Virus record (IMG/VR): IMGVR_UViG_3300010151_004451
Coordinates: 1 to 21,702 of that record
Length of the DNA stretch: 21,702 nt
Strand: one strand, 5' to 3'
DNA from: a virus
Shown here: positions 16,685-21,702 of the stretch, piece by piece
Layout of the letters: every line of letters begins with the position of its first letter
How positions within the stretch are numbered: the first letter of the stretch is position 1
The notes under the pieces: model-generated
Seen by the model: only the letters and a program-made list of their open reading frames with translations
What the model was told of the DNA's origin: nothing
Database searches by the model: none
Made by a program: the position numbers and the translations under genes

Positions 16685-17592
16685 TAGAAGAGTTCCTCCT
16701 GTGCTGTCTTAGTATTAATGAATCTTGCATAATCTTCATTAAGCTCAATTCCTATCCATTTTCTGCTAAGTCTTTTAGCTACATTTGCTGTTGTACCACT
16801 ACCCATGAAAGGGTCTAATACCACATCTCCCTCTTTTGTTCCCGCTTTTATGCAAAGTTCTGGTATTTTTTCTGGAAAGACAGCGAAGTGTGCTTCGCCA
16901 GATGATGCGGTATTTATACTCCATACACTACGTTTATTTCTATACTCTCCAGTCGGCTGCGAGTCAGCTGCCATGCTGGCAGCAAGAACAATATCTCTTC
17001 GACTATCACCTCTTGATGCTCTGTTGTCACCAACATGGACAGCCTTCTCTTGTATAGCTTCGTAGTCAAAATAATACCTAGGTTTTAATGACAGCAAGAA
17101 TATATACTCATGCGACTTGACACACCTATCCTTTACCGCTTCTGGCATAGGATTAGGTTTATGCCATATAATATCCTGACGTAAATACCATCCATCTTTT
17201 TGCAGAGAGAATGCAAGCATCCAAGGGACGCCAGATAAGTCTTTTGTCTTTAAACGAGGATGTTTAGGTGGAGCTTTGCGATGCATTCTGTAGTTTTCTC
17301 CAGTAGCATCATTAGTTATTGAGTTACCACCTTCCCAGTGGCCACCCTTTGCTCCAAAGTATGTGTCCCCTATGTTAAGCCACAGAGTACCATCATCTTT
17401 TAAAACACGTTTACATTTACGGAAAAAGGCTGTAAGTGTTAGAACGAAATCTTCTGGAACAAGTTCCTCACCAATTTGTCCACCAACTTTGTAATCACGC
17501 AGTCCCCAGTATGGGGGTGATGTAACTATTGCCTGTACGGACTTTTCTTTTACTTCTTCTATTTTTTTAAAACAATCACCAATCAGTAGCAC
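16684..17592 (-). CDS. Orphan site-specific DNA methyltransferase (N4-cytosine/N6-adenine, beta-type order)
   Basis: This gene encodes 302 aa from a GTG start; GGAG is 7 bases upstream, inside the preceding small gene. The catalytic motif TSPPYWGLRDY (residues 24-34) is near the N-terminus and the AdoMet-binding motif DPFMGSGTT (260-268) near the C-terminus, the permuted order of N6_N4 methylases; WIGIELNEDY follows. The variable middle (about 95-235) should hold target recognition. SPPY rather than DPPY leans towards N4-cytosine, but TSPPYWGLRDY enzymes of both specificities are known. No restriction endonuclease is adjacent, so it probably protects phage DNA from host restriction or marks it for regulation rather than serving a restriction-modification pair. 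Confidence 0.92.
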   Translation of the reverse strand: MLLIGDCFKKIEEVKEKSVQAIVTSPPYWGLRDYKVGGQIGEELVPEDFVLTLTAFFRKCKRVLKDDGTLWLNIGDTYFGAKGGHWEGGNSITNDATGENYRMHRKAPPKHPRLKTKDLSGVPWMLAFSLQKDGWYLRQDIIWHKPNPMPEAVKDRCVKSHEYIFLLSLKPRYYFDYEAIQEKAVHVGDNRASRGDSRRDIVLAASMAADSQPTGEYRNKRSVWSINTASSGEAHFAVFPEKIPELCIKAGTKEGDVVLDPFMGSGTTANVAKRLSRKWIGIELNEDYARFINTKTAQEELF

Positions 17593-17785
17593 TATTTTTC
17601 TCCATTAACTGAGAATACCTGTGCATAGTGATCTTTACAAGACGTGGTGTAATCTTTACACCATATTTTGTAGTTCCACCTATGTCACCAAGGAATTTTT
17701 GTAACTGTTCCTCGTAAAAAGATATTAACCAGTCGTGGAGTTCTTGCTCTGATTCGAAATTGGGTTTGTCTCTTGAGTTTCCCAA
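17576..17785 (-). CDS. Small hypothetical protein, 69 aa
   Basis: This gene encodes 69 aa from a TTG start with AGAAGAGG 7 bases upstream. No ATG or GTG is available before residue 54, so the TTG is the best choice. The sequence has a helix (SEQELHDWLISFYEEQLQKFL) and then GGTTKYGVKITPRLVKITMHRYSQLME. It overlaps the methyltransferase by 17 bases, and the methylase ribosome site lies inside its end, suggesting translational coupling. The start overlaps the upstream small gene by 61 bases. No family is recognised; a DNA-binding or replisome accessory role is only a guess. Confidence 0.6.
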   Translation of the reverse strand: MGNSRDKPNFESEQELHDWLISFYEEQLQKFLGDIGGTTKYGVKITPRLVKITMHRYSQLMEKNSATDW

Positions 17786-18138
17786 GCTAACGCCTCTTCT
17801 ATTACTTTTTCTATTTCTGATTCGTCAACTTGGTTTACCTTGTAAAGTGCAGTGCCATCTTGTGTTTCAAGTGGCTGTATTGGTTGGATTTTATAATAAA
17901 CCCCCCAATTCTTACTCTTTAAAACCTGCATTATCAGTTCTATTGTTTCCATGATCCTTTGTCTCTGTTGTAGTTTACGCTCTTTACACATGAGTATCTG
18001 TGCCTCTGCACAACGTGCATCCATGTAATTTAAGTGCTTTTTACCGCTTGAGTCTATATATACAGTGTCAAGCTCCTTCTTTATCTCCAGATCGTTGTTG
18101 ATTTTCAAACTCTTCTGCCTTTGCCTTGACGAACTCAC
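17725..18138 (-). CDS. Hypothetical protein, 137 aa
   Basis: This gene encodes up to 137 aa from a GTG start. The N-terminus is basic (SSSRQRQKSLKINN), the centre is helical with MDARCAEAQILMCKERKLQQ (39-58) and RIMETIELIMQVLKSKNWGV, and the C-terminal third is acidic (DESEIEKVIEEALAWETQET). Two cysteines (Cys43, Cys51) are not spaced like a zinc ribbon. It overlaps the neighbouring small genes on both sides (71 and 61 bases). The start is uncertain: the GTG lacks a clear Shine-Dalgarno, and the next ATG is 38 codons downstream. Function is unknown. Confidence 0.6.
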   Translation of the reverse strand: MSSSRQRQKSLKINNDLEIKKELDTVYIDSSGKKHLNYMDARCAEAQILMCKERKLQQRQRIMETIELIMQVLKSKNWGVYYKIQPIQPLETQDGTALYKVNQVDESEIEKVIEEALAWETQETNPISNQSKNSTTG

Positions 18139-18286
18139 CGAAATCTTCAGTGTCTTTTCTATACTCTAAATATAACCCTACCAGGTTATCAATATAAAGC
18201 ACTTTGTTATAAACAATCTGAATATTATTACTCAGTCCTTCAAGAGCCTCTGTTATTTCTTTATTGGTTAATTTCTTTTTCTTCAA
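18068..18286 (-). CDS. Hypothetical helical protein, 72 aa
   Basis: This gene encodes 72 aa from a TTG start, with AAGAG about 6 bases before it. It begins with a basic run (KKKKLTNKEITEALEGL) and continues as predicted helix (NNIQIVYNKVLYIDNLVGLY), ending with acidic and basic residues. It overlaps the upstream zinc-ribbon gene by 26 bases and the downstream gene by 71. The heptad-like spacing of hydrophobic residues hints at a small coiled coil. No known domain is recognised. Confidence 0.55.
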   Translation of the reverse strand: MKKKKLTNKEITEALEGLSNNIQIVYNKVLYIDNLVGLYLEYRKDTEDFGEFVKAKAEEFENQQRSGDKEGA

Positions 18287-18488
18287 GTAGTCTCTTTTGT
18301 TTAGCTGTTTTCATCCCAACTGTGCCATAAGATTCCTTATAAGCACAATCTCTACAGATATTTATTTCATCACCAGTGAACCAACTCTTCCAGAGGAACT
18401 TATTTTTTTTTGAAACCTTTCCGCACATATTGCATTCGTAAGGCTCGAATGGTTTCTCCTTCAGCAGTGTGATACTTGGCACTCCCAT
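18261..18488 (-). CDS. Small zinc-ribbon protein, 75 aa
   Basis: This gene encodes 75 aa from ATG 18488. Two CxxC knuckles, CNMC (Cys19/Cys22) and CRDC (Cys45/Cys48), 22 residues apart, form a classic four-cysteine zinc ribbon. Basic residues lie between them (KVSKKNKFLWKSW) and a Lys/Glu-rich tail follows. Such phage proteins usually bind DNA, RNA or a polymerase subunit, but the partner here is unknown. The ribosome site (AGACAGG) is weak and very close to the start. It is one of three small four-cysteine proteins in this replication block. Confidence 0.75.
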   Translation of the reverse strand: MGVPSITLLKEKPFEPYECNMCGKVSKKNKFLWKSWFTGDEINICRDCAYKESYGTVGMKTAKQKRLLEEKEINQ

Positions 18489-18600
18489 ACCTGTCTTTTA
18501 AATAATCTCTTATTCTTTGTGCTACAGTTTTAGGCAACTGTCGCAGTTTTGGACTTAGTAGTTTTTTTACGTTTGCCAACAGGAGGTGTAAATTCTTCAT
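18400..18600 (-). CDS. Doubtful 66-aa basic ORF overlapping two genes
   Basis: This open frame could encode 66 aa, basic and partly helical (TVAQRIRDYLKDRYGSAKYH). However, it overlaps the better supported zinc-ribbon gene by 89 bases and the 83-aa gene by 71 bases, each in another frame, and no strong ribosome site precedes its ATG. Only 41 bases would be left uncovered without it. It is listed because the C-terminal part reads like plausible protein and could begin later inside the gap. It may well be noise. Confidence 0.25.
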   Translation of the reverse strand: MKNLHLLLANVKKLLSPKLRQLPKTVAQRIRDYLKDRYGSAKYHTAEGETIRALRMQYVRKGFKKK

Positions 18601-18781
18601 CTGGTTCTAACTCAACACCATGATCTTTTACATTCAAATCTTCTGTTAAATCTACATGCTTTACTCTTGTTTGTATCATTTCTTCAAGTGCATCTTCCAT
18701 AAGTTTTAATCTACGATCAAAATCGTCCTGTCTTAAATCACTCTTATCCTGTCTTTTATCCACTTCTATTGCTCTACCCAT
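18530..18781 (-). CDS. Small acidic/basic hypothetical protein, 83 aa
   Basis: This gene encodes 83 aa from ATG 18781 with a strong AAGGAGAGA site 6 bases upstream. Residues 5-45 are charged helix (DKSDLRQDDFDRRLKLMEDA), likely a short coiled coil. The next part is acidic (ELEPDEEFTPP), and the C-terminus is a Lys/Thr-rich tail (GKRKKTTKSKTA). This layout suits a small nucleic-acid or protein adaptor, but no family is recognised. It overlaps the upstream gene by 8 bases. Confidence 0.75.
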   Translation of the reverse strand: MGRAIEVDKRQDKSDLRQDDFDRRLKLMEDALEEMIQTRVKHVDLTEDLNVKDHGVELEPDEEFTPPVGKRKKTTKSKTATVA

Positions 18782-19061
18782 TTTGTTTCTCTCCTTTTTT
18801 ATTTTGTTTTTTTGTTATCTCTTTACAATAATTGCAGACTCTTCTATCTAGTTTATAAGTTGGAAAACCTTTGTAGTAATATGTCTTTGCACCATCATTT
18901 GTAAATACATTTAGTTCATAAACCCGATTGCACTCAGTACATAAATGTACATTGAACCTTGCCTTATCACGTCTTGATCTTGCATATCTATTTTTGTACC
19001 TGATGTTTTGCTTTGTTTGTCCATCATCTCTTAGTATCCAACTATTTACTGTTTCTTTCAT
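18774..19061 (-). CDS. Small zinc-ribbon protein, 95 aa
   Basis: This gene encodes 95 aa from ATG 19061, with an AAGGAAAGG ribosome site 2-10 bases upstream. Two CxxC pairs, CTEC (Cys41/Cys44) and CNYC (Cys76/Cys79), flank a beta-type segment (RVYELNVFTND.AKTYYYKGF), as in zinc ribbons. The N-terminal 35 residues are strongly basic (RYKNRYARSRRDKARF) and the tail is Lys-rich, pointing to nucleic-acid binding. A structured leader (19084-19158) lies just upstream and may control its translation. No exact family is recognised. Confidence 0.8.
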   Translation of the reverse strand: MKETVNSWILRDDGQTKQNIRYKNRYARSRRDKARFNVHLCTECNRVYELNVFTNDGAKTYYYKGFPTYKLDRRVCNYCKEITKKQNKKGEKQNG

Positions 19062-19083
19062 TGCCTTTCCTTTTAAAAATTTT

Positions 19084-19158
19084 GAGCAGGTAGCTGGTAG
19101 AGTTGTGCGAGTGCACTATATTCACCAATCAAGCTAACAATAAGGAGCTTACCTGCTC
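19084..19158 (-). ncRNA. Structured 75-base intercistronic element (candidate cis-regulatory RNA)
   Basis: The ends pair as GAGCAGGTA (19084-19092) with TACCTGCTC (19150-19158), 9 bp. Inside are TAGCT (19091-19095) with AGCTA (19132-19136), GGT/ACC, and GTGC-GAGT-GCAC (19105-19116), so alternative stacked folds exist. On the - strand it starts inside the 33-aa gene's stop and ends 22 bases before the zinc-ribbon start. It contains UCCUU (19146-19142), which could pair with that gene's AAGGA. Length and the 7-bp outer stem recall tRNA, but no T-arm is seen. Strand and function are inferred. Confidence 0.4.
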
Positions 19159-19258
19159 ATTTCATAGCCCAAAACAATAGTACCATTACAGCTTTATCAA
19201 GTATCCATAATAGTATAAGTATTGTCAGTTTTGTTTCATTACTTACCTTGTTTATCAT
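19157..19258 (-). CDS. 33-aa putative single-span membrane microprotein
   Basis: This small ORF starts at ATG 19258 and encodes 33 aa. After a polar N-terminus (MINKVSNETK) it is almost entirely hydrophobic (LTILILLWIL, then KAVMVLLFWAM), broken by one Asp-Lys pair at 21-22. This suggests one membrane helix or two half-helices. No clear Shine-Dalgarno is present; the start lies just after the 19270-19315 inverted repeat. The stop merges with the start of the structured element. Phage replication operons often carry such peptides, but coding is uncertain. Confidence 0.4.
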   Translation of the reverse strand: MINKVSNETKLTILILLWILDKAVMVLLFWAMK

Positions 19259-19269
19259 TCTAAAATTGC

Positions 19270-19315
19270 GGGAGAGACACTTACCCTTTTAAGTTTTCGT
19301 GTTCCGACCTCTCCC
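19270..19315. repeat. Inverted repeat GGGAGAG/CTCTCCC
   Basis: GGGAGAG (19270-19276) pairs perfectly with CTCTCCC (19309-19315). ACAC (19277-19280) and GTGT (19299-19302) allow a second inner stem with a bulge. It lies between the 43-aa helix-turn-helix gene and the 33-aa gene. Lack of a T-tract on either side argues against an intrinsic terminator; an operator or mRNA structure is more likely. Confidence 0.45.
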
Positions 19316-19345
19316 TGTTTATTGATCTCTTAGAAAGACCTATTT

Positions 19346-19477
19346 TTACTTTTTCAAGTACCTGTACACTGTAGCTCTGCTTATGTTAAGCTTTTTTGCT
19401 ACACTATCAGGCTTCATTTTTAAAGCCTTTACAGCTAACTGTGCAAGCTTTTTCTTTAACTTAGAACGGAAGATCAT
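19346..19477 (-). CDS. 43-aa helix-turn-helix microprotein (resolvase/Hin-type HTH)
   Basis: This 44-codon ORF overlaps the SSB-like gene's end by 17 bases and encodes 43 aa. Residues 1-20 form a basic helix (MIFRSKLKKKLAQLAVKALK). Residues 23-41 (PDSVAKKLNISRATVYRYL) are a textbook helix-turn-helix like the C-terminal DNA-reading domain of serine recombinases (Hin/resolvase HTH_7), with no catalytic domain. The ATG lacks a clear ribosome site; translation may be coupled to the upstream gene. An internal ATG at residue 21, preceded by AAAGG, would give only the HTH. It likely binds DNA, possibly the inverted repeats just downstream, as a small operon regulator; that link is inferred. Confidence 0.65.
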   Translation of the reverse strand: MIFRSKLKKKLAQLAVKALKMKPDSVAKKLNISRATVYRYLKK

Positions 19478-20093
19478 TAGTCGTAGTAGTAGCTAGTCTT
19501 TTTCCATCTTTCCATAACTTAGTGAATTTAGTTCTCCAAGAAGGTCTTGTTTCACCAGCATCATTCACCCAATCTTGTCCACGTCCAACTACAGCAATCA
19601 CAGGAGTACCATTAAGATCAGTTTCCTTGATGTCTGGTAGAAGTTGTACTTTTACAGTCTTGTCATTTATTGTACGTTCTTCTGTTTTAAGTTCAAGTCC
19701 TAGAGATTCACAAAATCTCATATATCTCTTATTACCTTCTGCATTTGACTCAAACTTATCACCATCAGCTGGTTCTAAGAACCTAAATACACCATCAGCA
19801 ACTACAGTCCAATCAACATAATGCTTACCAGTGATTTCTCTTGTAGTGCCATCTTTGCCATGTATAGTGTAGGTATTGTGCTCATTCTCTGGGGCAACAT
19901 GTACTTTAAAGTTAAAGATACGTGCCTTGAATGTTCTTCCATCTTTTGTAAATTCCCTTGTAATTGTACGAGCATCAGTAATATGTCCATGATAGTCACC
20001 TGCTACCTTGGGAACATATTCTTCCTCTGTACTTTCACTAGGAATAAATAAAGCTTCTTCATGTTTCAACGTATCAGTCATTGTTGTATCCAT
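19461..20093 (-). CDS. Single-stranded DNA-binding-like protein (phage OB-fold/DUF669-like)
   Basis: This gene encodes 210 aa from ATG 20093 with AAGGAGAGA 5 bases upstream. The core is beta-rich (GDYHGHITDARTITREFTKD; RTFKARIFNFKVHV; DLNGTPVIAVVGRGQDW; RTKFTKLWKDGK), consistent with an OB-type fold. The extreme C-terminus is NDLPF, resembling the acidic, aromatic tip by which SSBs recruit partners. Position directly after the annealing protein supports an SSB role that coats and protects single strands during recombination and replication. The exact family (DUF669-like or another phage SSB group) is inferred from pattern and context, not certain. Confidence 0.75.
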   Translation of the reverse strand: MDTTMTDTLKHEEALFIPSESTEEEYVPKVAGDYHGHITDARTITREFTKDGRTFKARIFNFKVHVAPENEHNTYTIHGKDGTTREITGKHYVDWTVVADGVFRFLEPADGDKFESNAEGNKRYMRFCESLGLELKTEERTINDKTVKVQLLPDIKETDLNGTPVIAVVGRGQDWVNDAGETRPSWRTKFTKLWKDGKRLATTTTNDLPF

Positions 20094-20105
20094 CTTTATC
20101 TCTCC

Positions 20106-20666
20106 TTATGAGTTTGTGTAATGTTCCATAGCTTTATGGAAATTACTTTGGTTTATTTGTCCAATGCTTATCTGATGCATTACTGTATCAACTAAGCCTT
20201 CATTGTCATTATCTTTCAGGGTTGAAAGTAATTCTTTTGTCTGCGTTTCATCTAATGGTGGACTTGGAGGTAAATCCTCACCAGCATACAGATGAATGCC
20301 AAGACCATGTAGTGCAATACATTTAGCTAAACATCTCTGTATACTTGTGTTTATTTGAAATGCATTTGGTGTTAACACAGGTTTGTTTTGATGATCTAGA
20401 ACAGGATGTACTTGAGTCATCTCAACCGCATTCACTACCACAGAAACCTTAACAAAGTATCCACACTCTGTCTTGATAAATGGAGCACCATGTTCTCCAT
20501 ATTCATGTACTTCCCAAGTTGAACTTGGATGTCTTTTCTTTAGCTCTCTTACAGCAAACGCCCAGCTTAGATAACTAAACTTACCTTTCTTCTCGATATG
20601 CCTAGTAACATCTACCTGATCTAATTCTGTAAAATAGTTTACTTGCTTACTTTTAGCTGTTGCCAT
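20106..20666 (-). CDS. DUF1071/Sak3-type single-strand annealing protein
   Basis: This gene encodes 186 aa from ATG 20666. The frame is open 18 codons further, but AAGGAGAGA (20671-20679) points to the MATAKSK start. Family hallmarks are clear: HIEKKGKFSYLSWAFAV (23-39), FVKVSVVV (71-78), HPVLDHQNKPV (87-97) and TSIQRCLAKCIALHGLGIHL (107-126), then YAGEDLP (127-133). The known family anneals complementary single strands and drives phage recombination, often with an exonuclease and SSB, both of which flank it here. The C-terminal 50 residues are variable. It overlaps the upstream 47-aa gene by 14 bases and leaves a 12-base gap before the SSB gene. Confidence 0.88.
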   Translation of the reverse strand: MATAKSKQVNYFTELDQVDVTRHIEKKGKFSYLSWAFAVRELKKRHPSSTWEVHEYGEHGAPFIKTECGYFVKVSVVVNAVEMTQVHPVLDHQNKPVLTPNAFQINTSIQRCLAKCIALHGLGIHLYAGEDLPPSPPLDETQTKELLSTLKDNDNEGLVDTVMHQISIGQINQSNFHKAMEHYTNS

Positions 20667-20796
20667 TATTTCTCTCCTTATTTTCATTCTTGATTTGCCA
20701 GAAATGTTCATTCCTACCATCTGTGCTATCTATACAGTTACAACATACAACATCTTCTTTATCTATTTCTGCATTACATTTGTAACATTTATTCAT
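20653..20796 (-). CDS. 47-aa zinc-ribbon microprotein
   Basis: This small ORF starts at ATG 20796, four bases after the nuclease stop, and encodes 47 aa. CYKC (Cys4/Cys7) and CCNC (Cys18/Cys19/Cys21) form two zinc knuckles in a compact ribbon, followed by a polar tail (HFWQIKNENKERNNGNS). It ends inside the annealing protein's start (14-base overlap) and its last codons contain that gene's ribosome site, so translation is probably coupled. Metal binding is inferred from the cysteines; the partner is unknown. Lack of its own clear ribosome site lowers certainty. Confidence 0.6.
   Translation of the reverse strand: MNKCYKCNAEIDKEDVVCCNCIDSTDGRNEHFWQIKNENKERNNGNS
20671..20679 (-). promoter_or_regulatory. 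Ribosome binding site that fixes the annealing protein start
   Basis: AAGGAGAGA lies 4 bases before ATG 20666 (GGAG about 8 bases away). The same nine bases precede the SSB-like gene (20099-20107) and the 83-aa gene (18788-18796), so this is the block's standard strong ribosome site. Confidence 0.8.
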
Positions 20797-20799
20797 TTG

Positions 20800-21588
20800 T
20801 TAAAATGCTAATGGTGGATTACAGTGATCTTTAAACTGACAATAATTACATACCCATTTATGCACAGGTGATGTGCCAGCTCTAAATTGTGGCAATCCTT
20901 TTGCGTGTTCTTCGTTTATATTATACCAATATCTTCTAGCCTGATCTAAGTATGTAATTGGTACTACAGATTCTCTCATTGTTGAATTATCTTTGTTGTA
21001 ATATATTAAACCCATGCTGTCTAAGTTCCCAAACTTTTCTTTAATAGCTAAACCATAAGTTCCAAGCTGTAGATAATGATGTCCACTTTCTACTGGGTTT
21101 GTTTTGCTGAACCTTTTTGACCATTGAAATGTTCCAATAGTTTTTATATCATATAGTCTGGTAATTGGGTCTGTATCCGAAACCGAGCAATCTTGCGATA
21201 CAACATCATAAAACCCTCTGACGTTTAACGAAGGAATGGAAACTTCACCCTCAATGTGAAATTTTAGATTTTCTAAATTTTTCTTTTTGTAAGAAGGTAT
21301 TTCTTTTTTTTCTTTTATTGTACAATTTATATTATTATATATATTATTATAATATATTAAAGAGTCCTGAATCTCTTTATGAACAATAGTTCCTAATCCC
21401 ATTATTCTCATACTTTTTTTATTTGCTGGATTTGTCGGTGTTGCTTTTTCTATGGATTCAAAATATAGCTTGCGAGAACAAAGACCAGCACCACTGGCGT
21501 GATACCAGTCTTCATTTCCATCATATCTCTCTTTACGATTCTGTTCGTTTTTATGGATTAAGTATTCATGATAAATTTCTTCAAACAT
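20800..21588 (-). CDS. Cas4/RecB-like PD-(D/E)XK exonuclease with Fe-S cysteines
   Basis: This gene encodes 262 aa from an ATG in TAATG overlap with the upstream gene. One cysteine lies near the N-terminus (GLCSRKLYF, Cys37) and three near the C-terminus (CNYCQFKDHC, Cys247/250/256), the four-cysteine arrangement that holds a 4Fe-4S cluster in Cas4, AddB and related nucleases. The nuclease core shows His70 (TIVHKEIQD), Asp128 (GFYDVV), Asp147-x-Lys149 (YDIKTIG) and Gln174..Tyr178 (LQLGTYG), matching RecB-family motifs. It probably resects DNA ends to make single strands for the annealing protein. No CRISPR genes are nearby, so adaptation is unlikely. Residues 79-90 are a Tyr/Asn/Ile-rich insert encoded by an AT-only-like tract. 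Confidence 0.88.
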   Translation of the reverse strand: MFEEIYHEYLIHKNEQNRKERYDGNEDWYHASGAGLCSRKLYFESIEKATPTNPANKKSMRIMGLGTIVHKEIQDSLIYYNNIYNNINCTIKEKKEIPSYKKKNLENLKFHIEGEVSIPSLNVRGFYDVVSQDCSVSDTDPITRLYDIKTIGTFQWSKRFSKTNPVESGHHYLQLGTYGLAIKEKFGNLDSMGLIYYNKDNSTMRESVVPITYLDQARRYWYNINEEHAKGLPQFRAGTSPVHKWVCNYCQFKDHCNPPLAF

Positions 21589-21702
21589 TATGTGCCAACG
21601 TACCTCTCAATGATCTTTGTCAGAGTTTCTCTGTATGTCGCATCTTTTTCTGTCAGTGATTTAATCTTGAATTTTGTAAATAGGTCTTTGGGAATTCGCA
21701 GA
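21588..21702 (-). CDS. C-terminal end of a ribbon-helix-helix protein (partial)
   Basis: Only the last 37 residues are in the window; the gene continues beyond 21702. The visible part, RIPKDLFTKFKIKSL then EKDATYRETLTKIIERYVG, matches a ribbon-helix-helix (Arc/CopG-type) fold: a 'RIP.dL...FK' strand and helix, then a turn and second helix. Such small dimers usually repress their own operon or assist DNA segregation. It shares TAATG with the exonuclease start, so it heads or belongs to the replication block. The assignment rests on pattern in a fragment. Confidence 0.55.
   Translation of the reverse strand, partial: LRIPKDLFTKFKIKSLTEKDATYRETLTKIIERYVGT

Noticed and set aside
19120-19150. Sigma-70-like promoter on the - strand (TTATTG, 17 bases, TATAGT)
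   Set aside because: The -35 match is poor, AT-rich DNA gives such matches by chance, and the genes appear to be in one operon.
19084-19158. tRNA gene
   Set aside because: The length, 7-bp outer stem and a TAGCTGGTAGAG start are tRNA-like, but there is no TTCGA-type T-arm and no convincing anticodon arm, so it is listed as a structured element instead.
20800-21588. CRISPR adaptation locus because of the Cas4-like protein
   Set aside because: No repeat array and no Cas1 or Cas2 is present; the neighbours are phage recombination genes.

Overview
The window looks like part of a tailed double-stranded DNA bacteriophage genome (or an integrated copy of one). It has low G+C and dense coding, with start-stop overlaps and almost no non-coding DNA. 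Two long gene blocks face each other: virion genes on the + strand (17-14691) and DNA replication, recombination and modification genes on the - strand (14824-21702). They converge at 14692-14823. No terminase, portal, capsid or DNA polymerase is visible, so both blocks continue outside the window. Style and gene order resemble uncultured aquatic phages. Strong AAGGAGAGA-type ribosome sites argue against a Bacteroidota host, but the host cannot be named.

+ strand (virion block): two small proteins come first (17-169, 162-524). Next is an 865-aa tail nozzle/stabilisation-like protein (524-3121), then a tail fibre with a self-cleaving S74 chaperone at its C-terminus (3118-4437). Three unrecognised, probably virion proteins follow (4442-8227). 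The block ends with a 2153-aa giant protein (8230-14691). It combines hydrophobic glycine-rich segments, a long coiled coil, an apparently complete tyrosine-recombinase module (core-binding domain plus R..K..R..H..Y catalytic domain), an HExxH zinc-metallopeptidase module, and a long C-terminal region of the kind seen in phage ejection or 'polyvalent' proteins. The embedded recombinase is the most unusual thing in the window.

- strand (replication block, read from 21702 down to 14824): ribbon-helix-helix protein (partial), Cas4/RecB-like Fe-S exonuclease, 47-aa zinc ribbon, DUF1071/Sak3-type single-strand annealing protein, SSB-like protein, and a 43-aa helix-turn-helix microprotein. Then come a 33-aa membrane microprotein, a structured intercistronic element, a string of small overlapping genes (two of them zinc ribbons), an orphan DNA methyltransferase, a DnaB-type helicase and a RuvC-like Holliday junction resolvase. 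Together the exonuclease, annealing protein, SSB and resolvase form a plausible phage homologous-recombination pathway around a DnaB replisome. The 19062-19477 stretch holds two microproteins and two inverted-repeat structures and looks like a control region.
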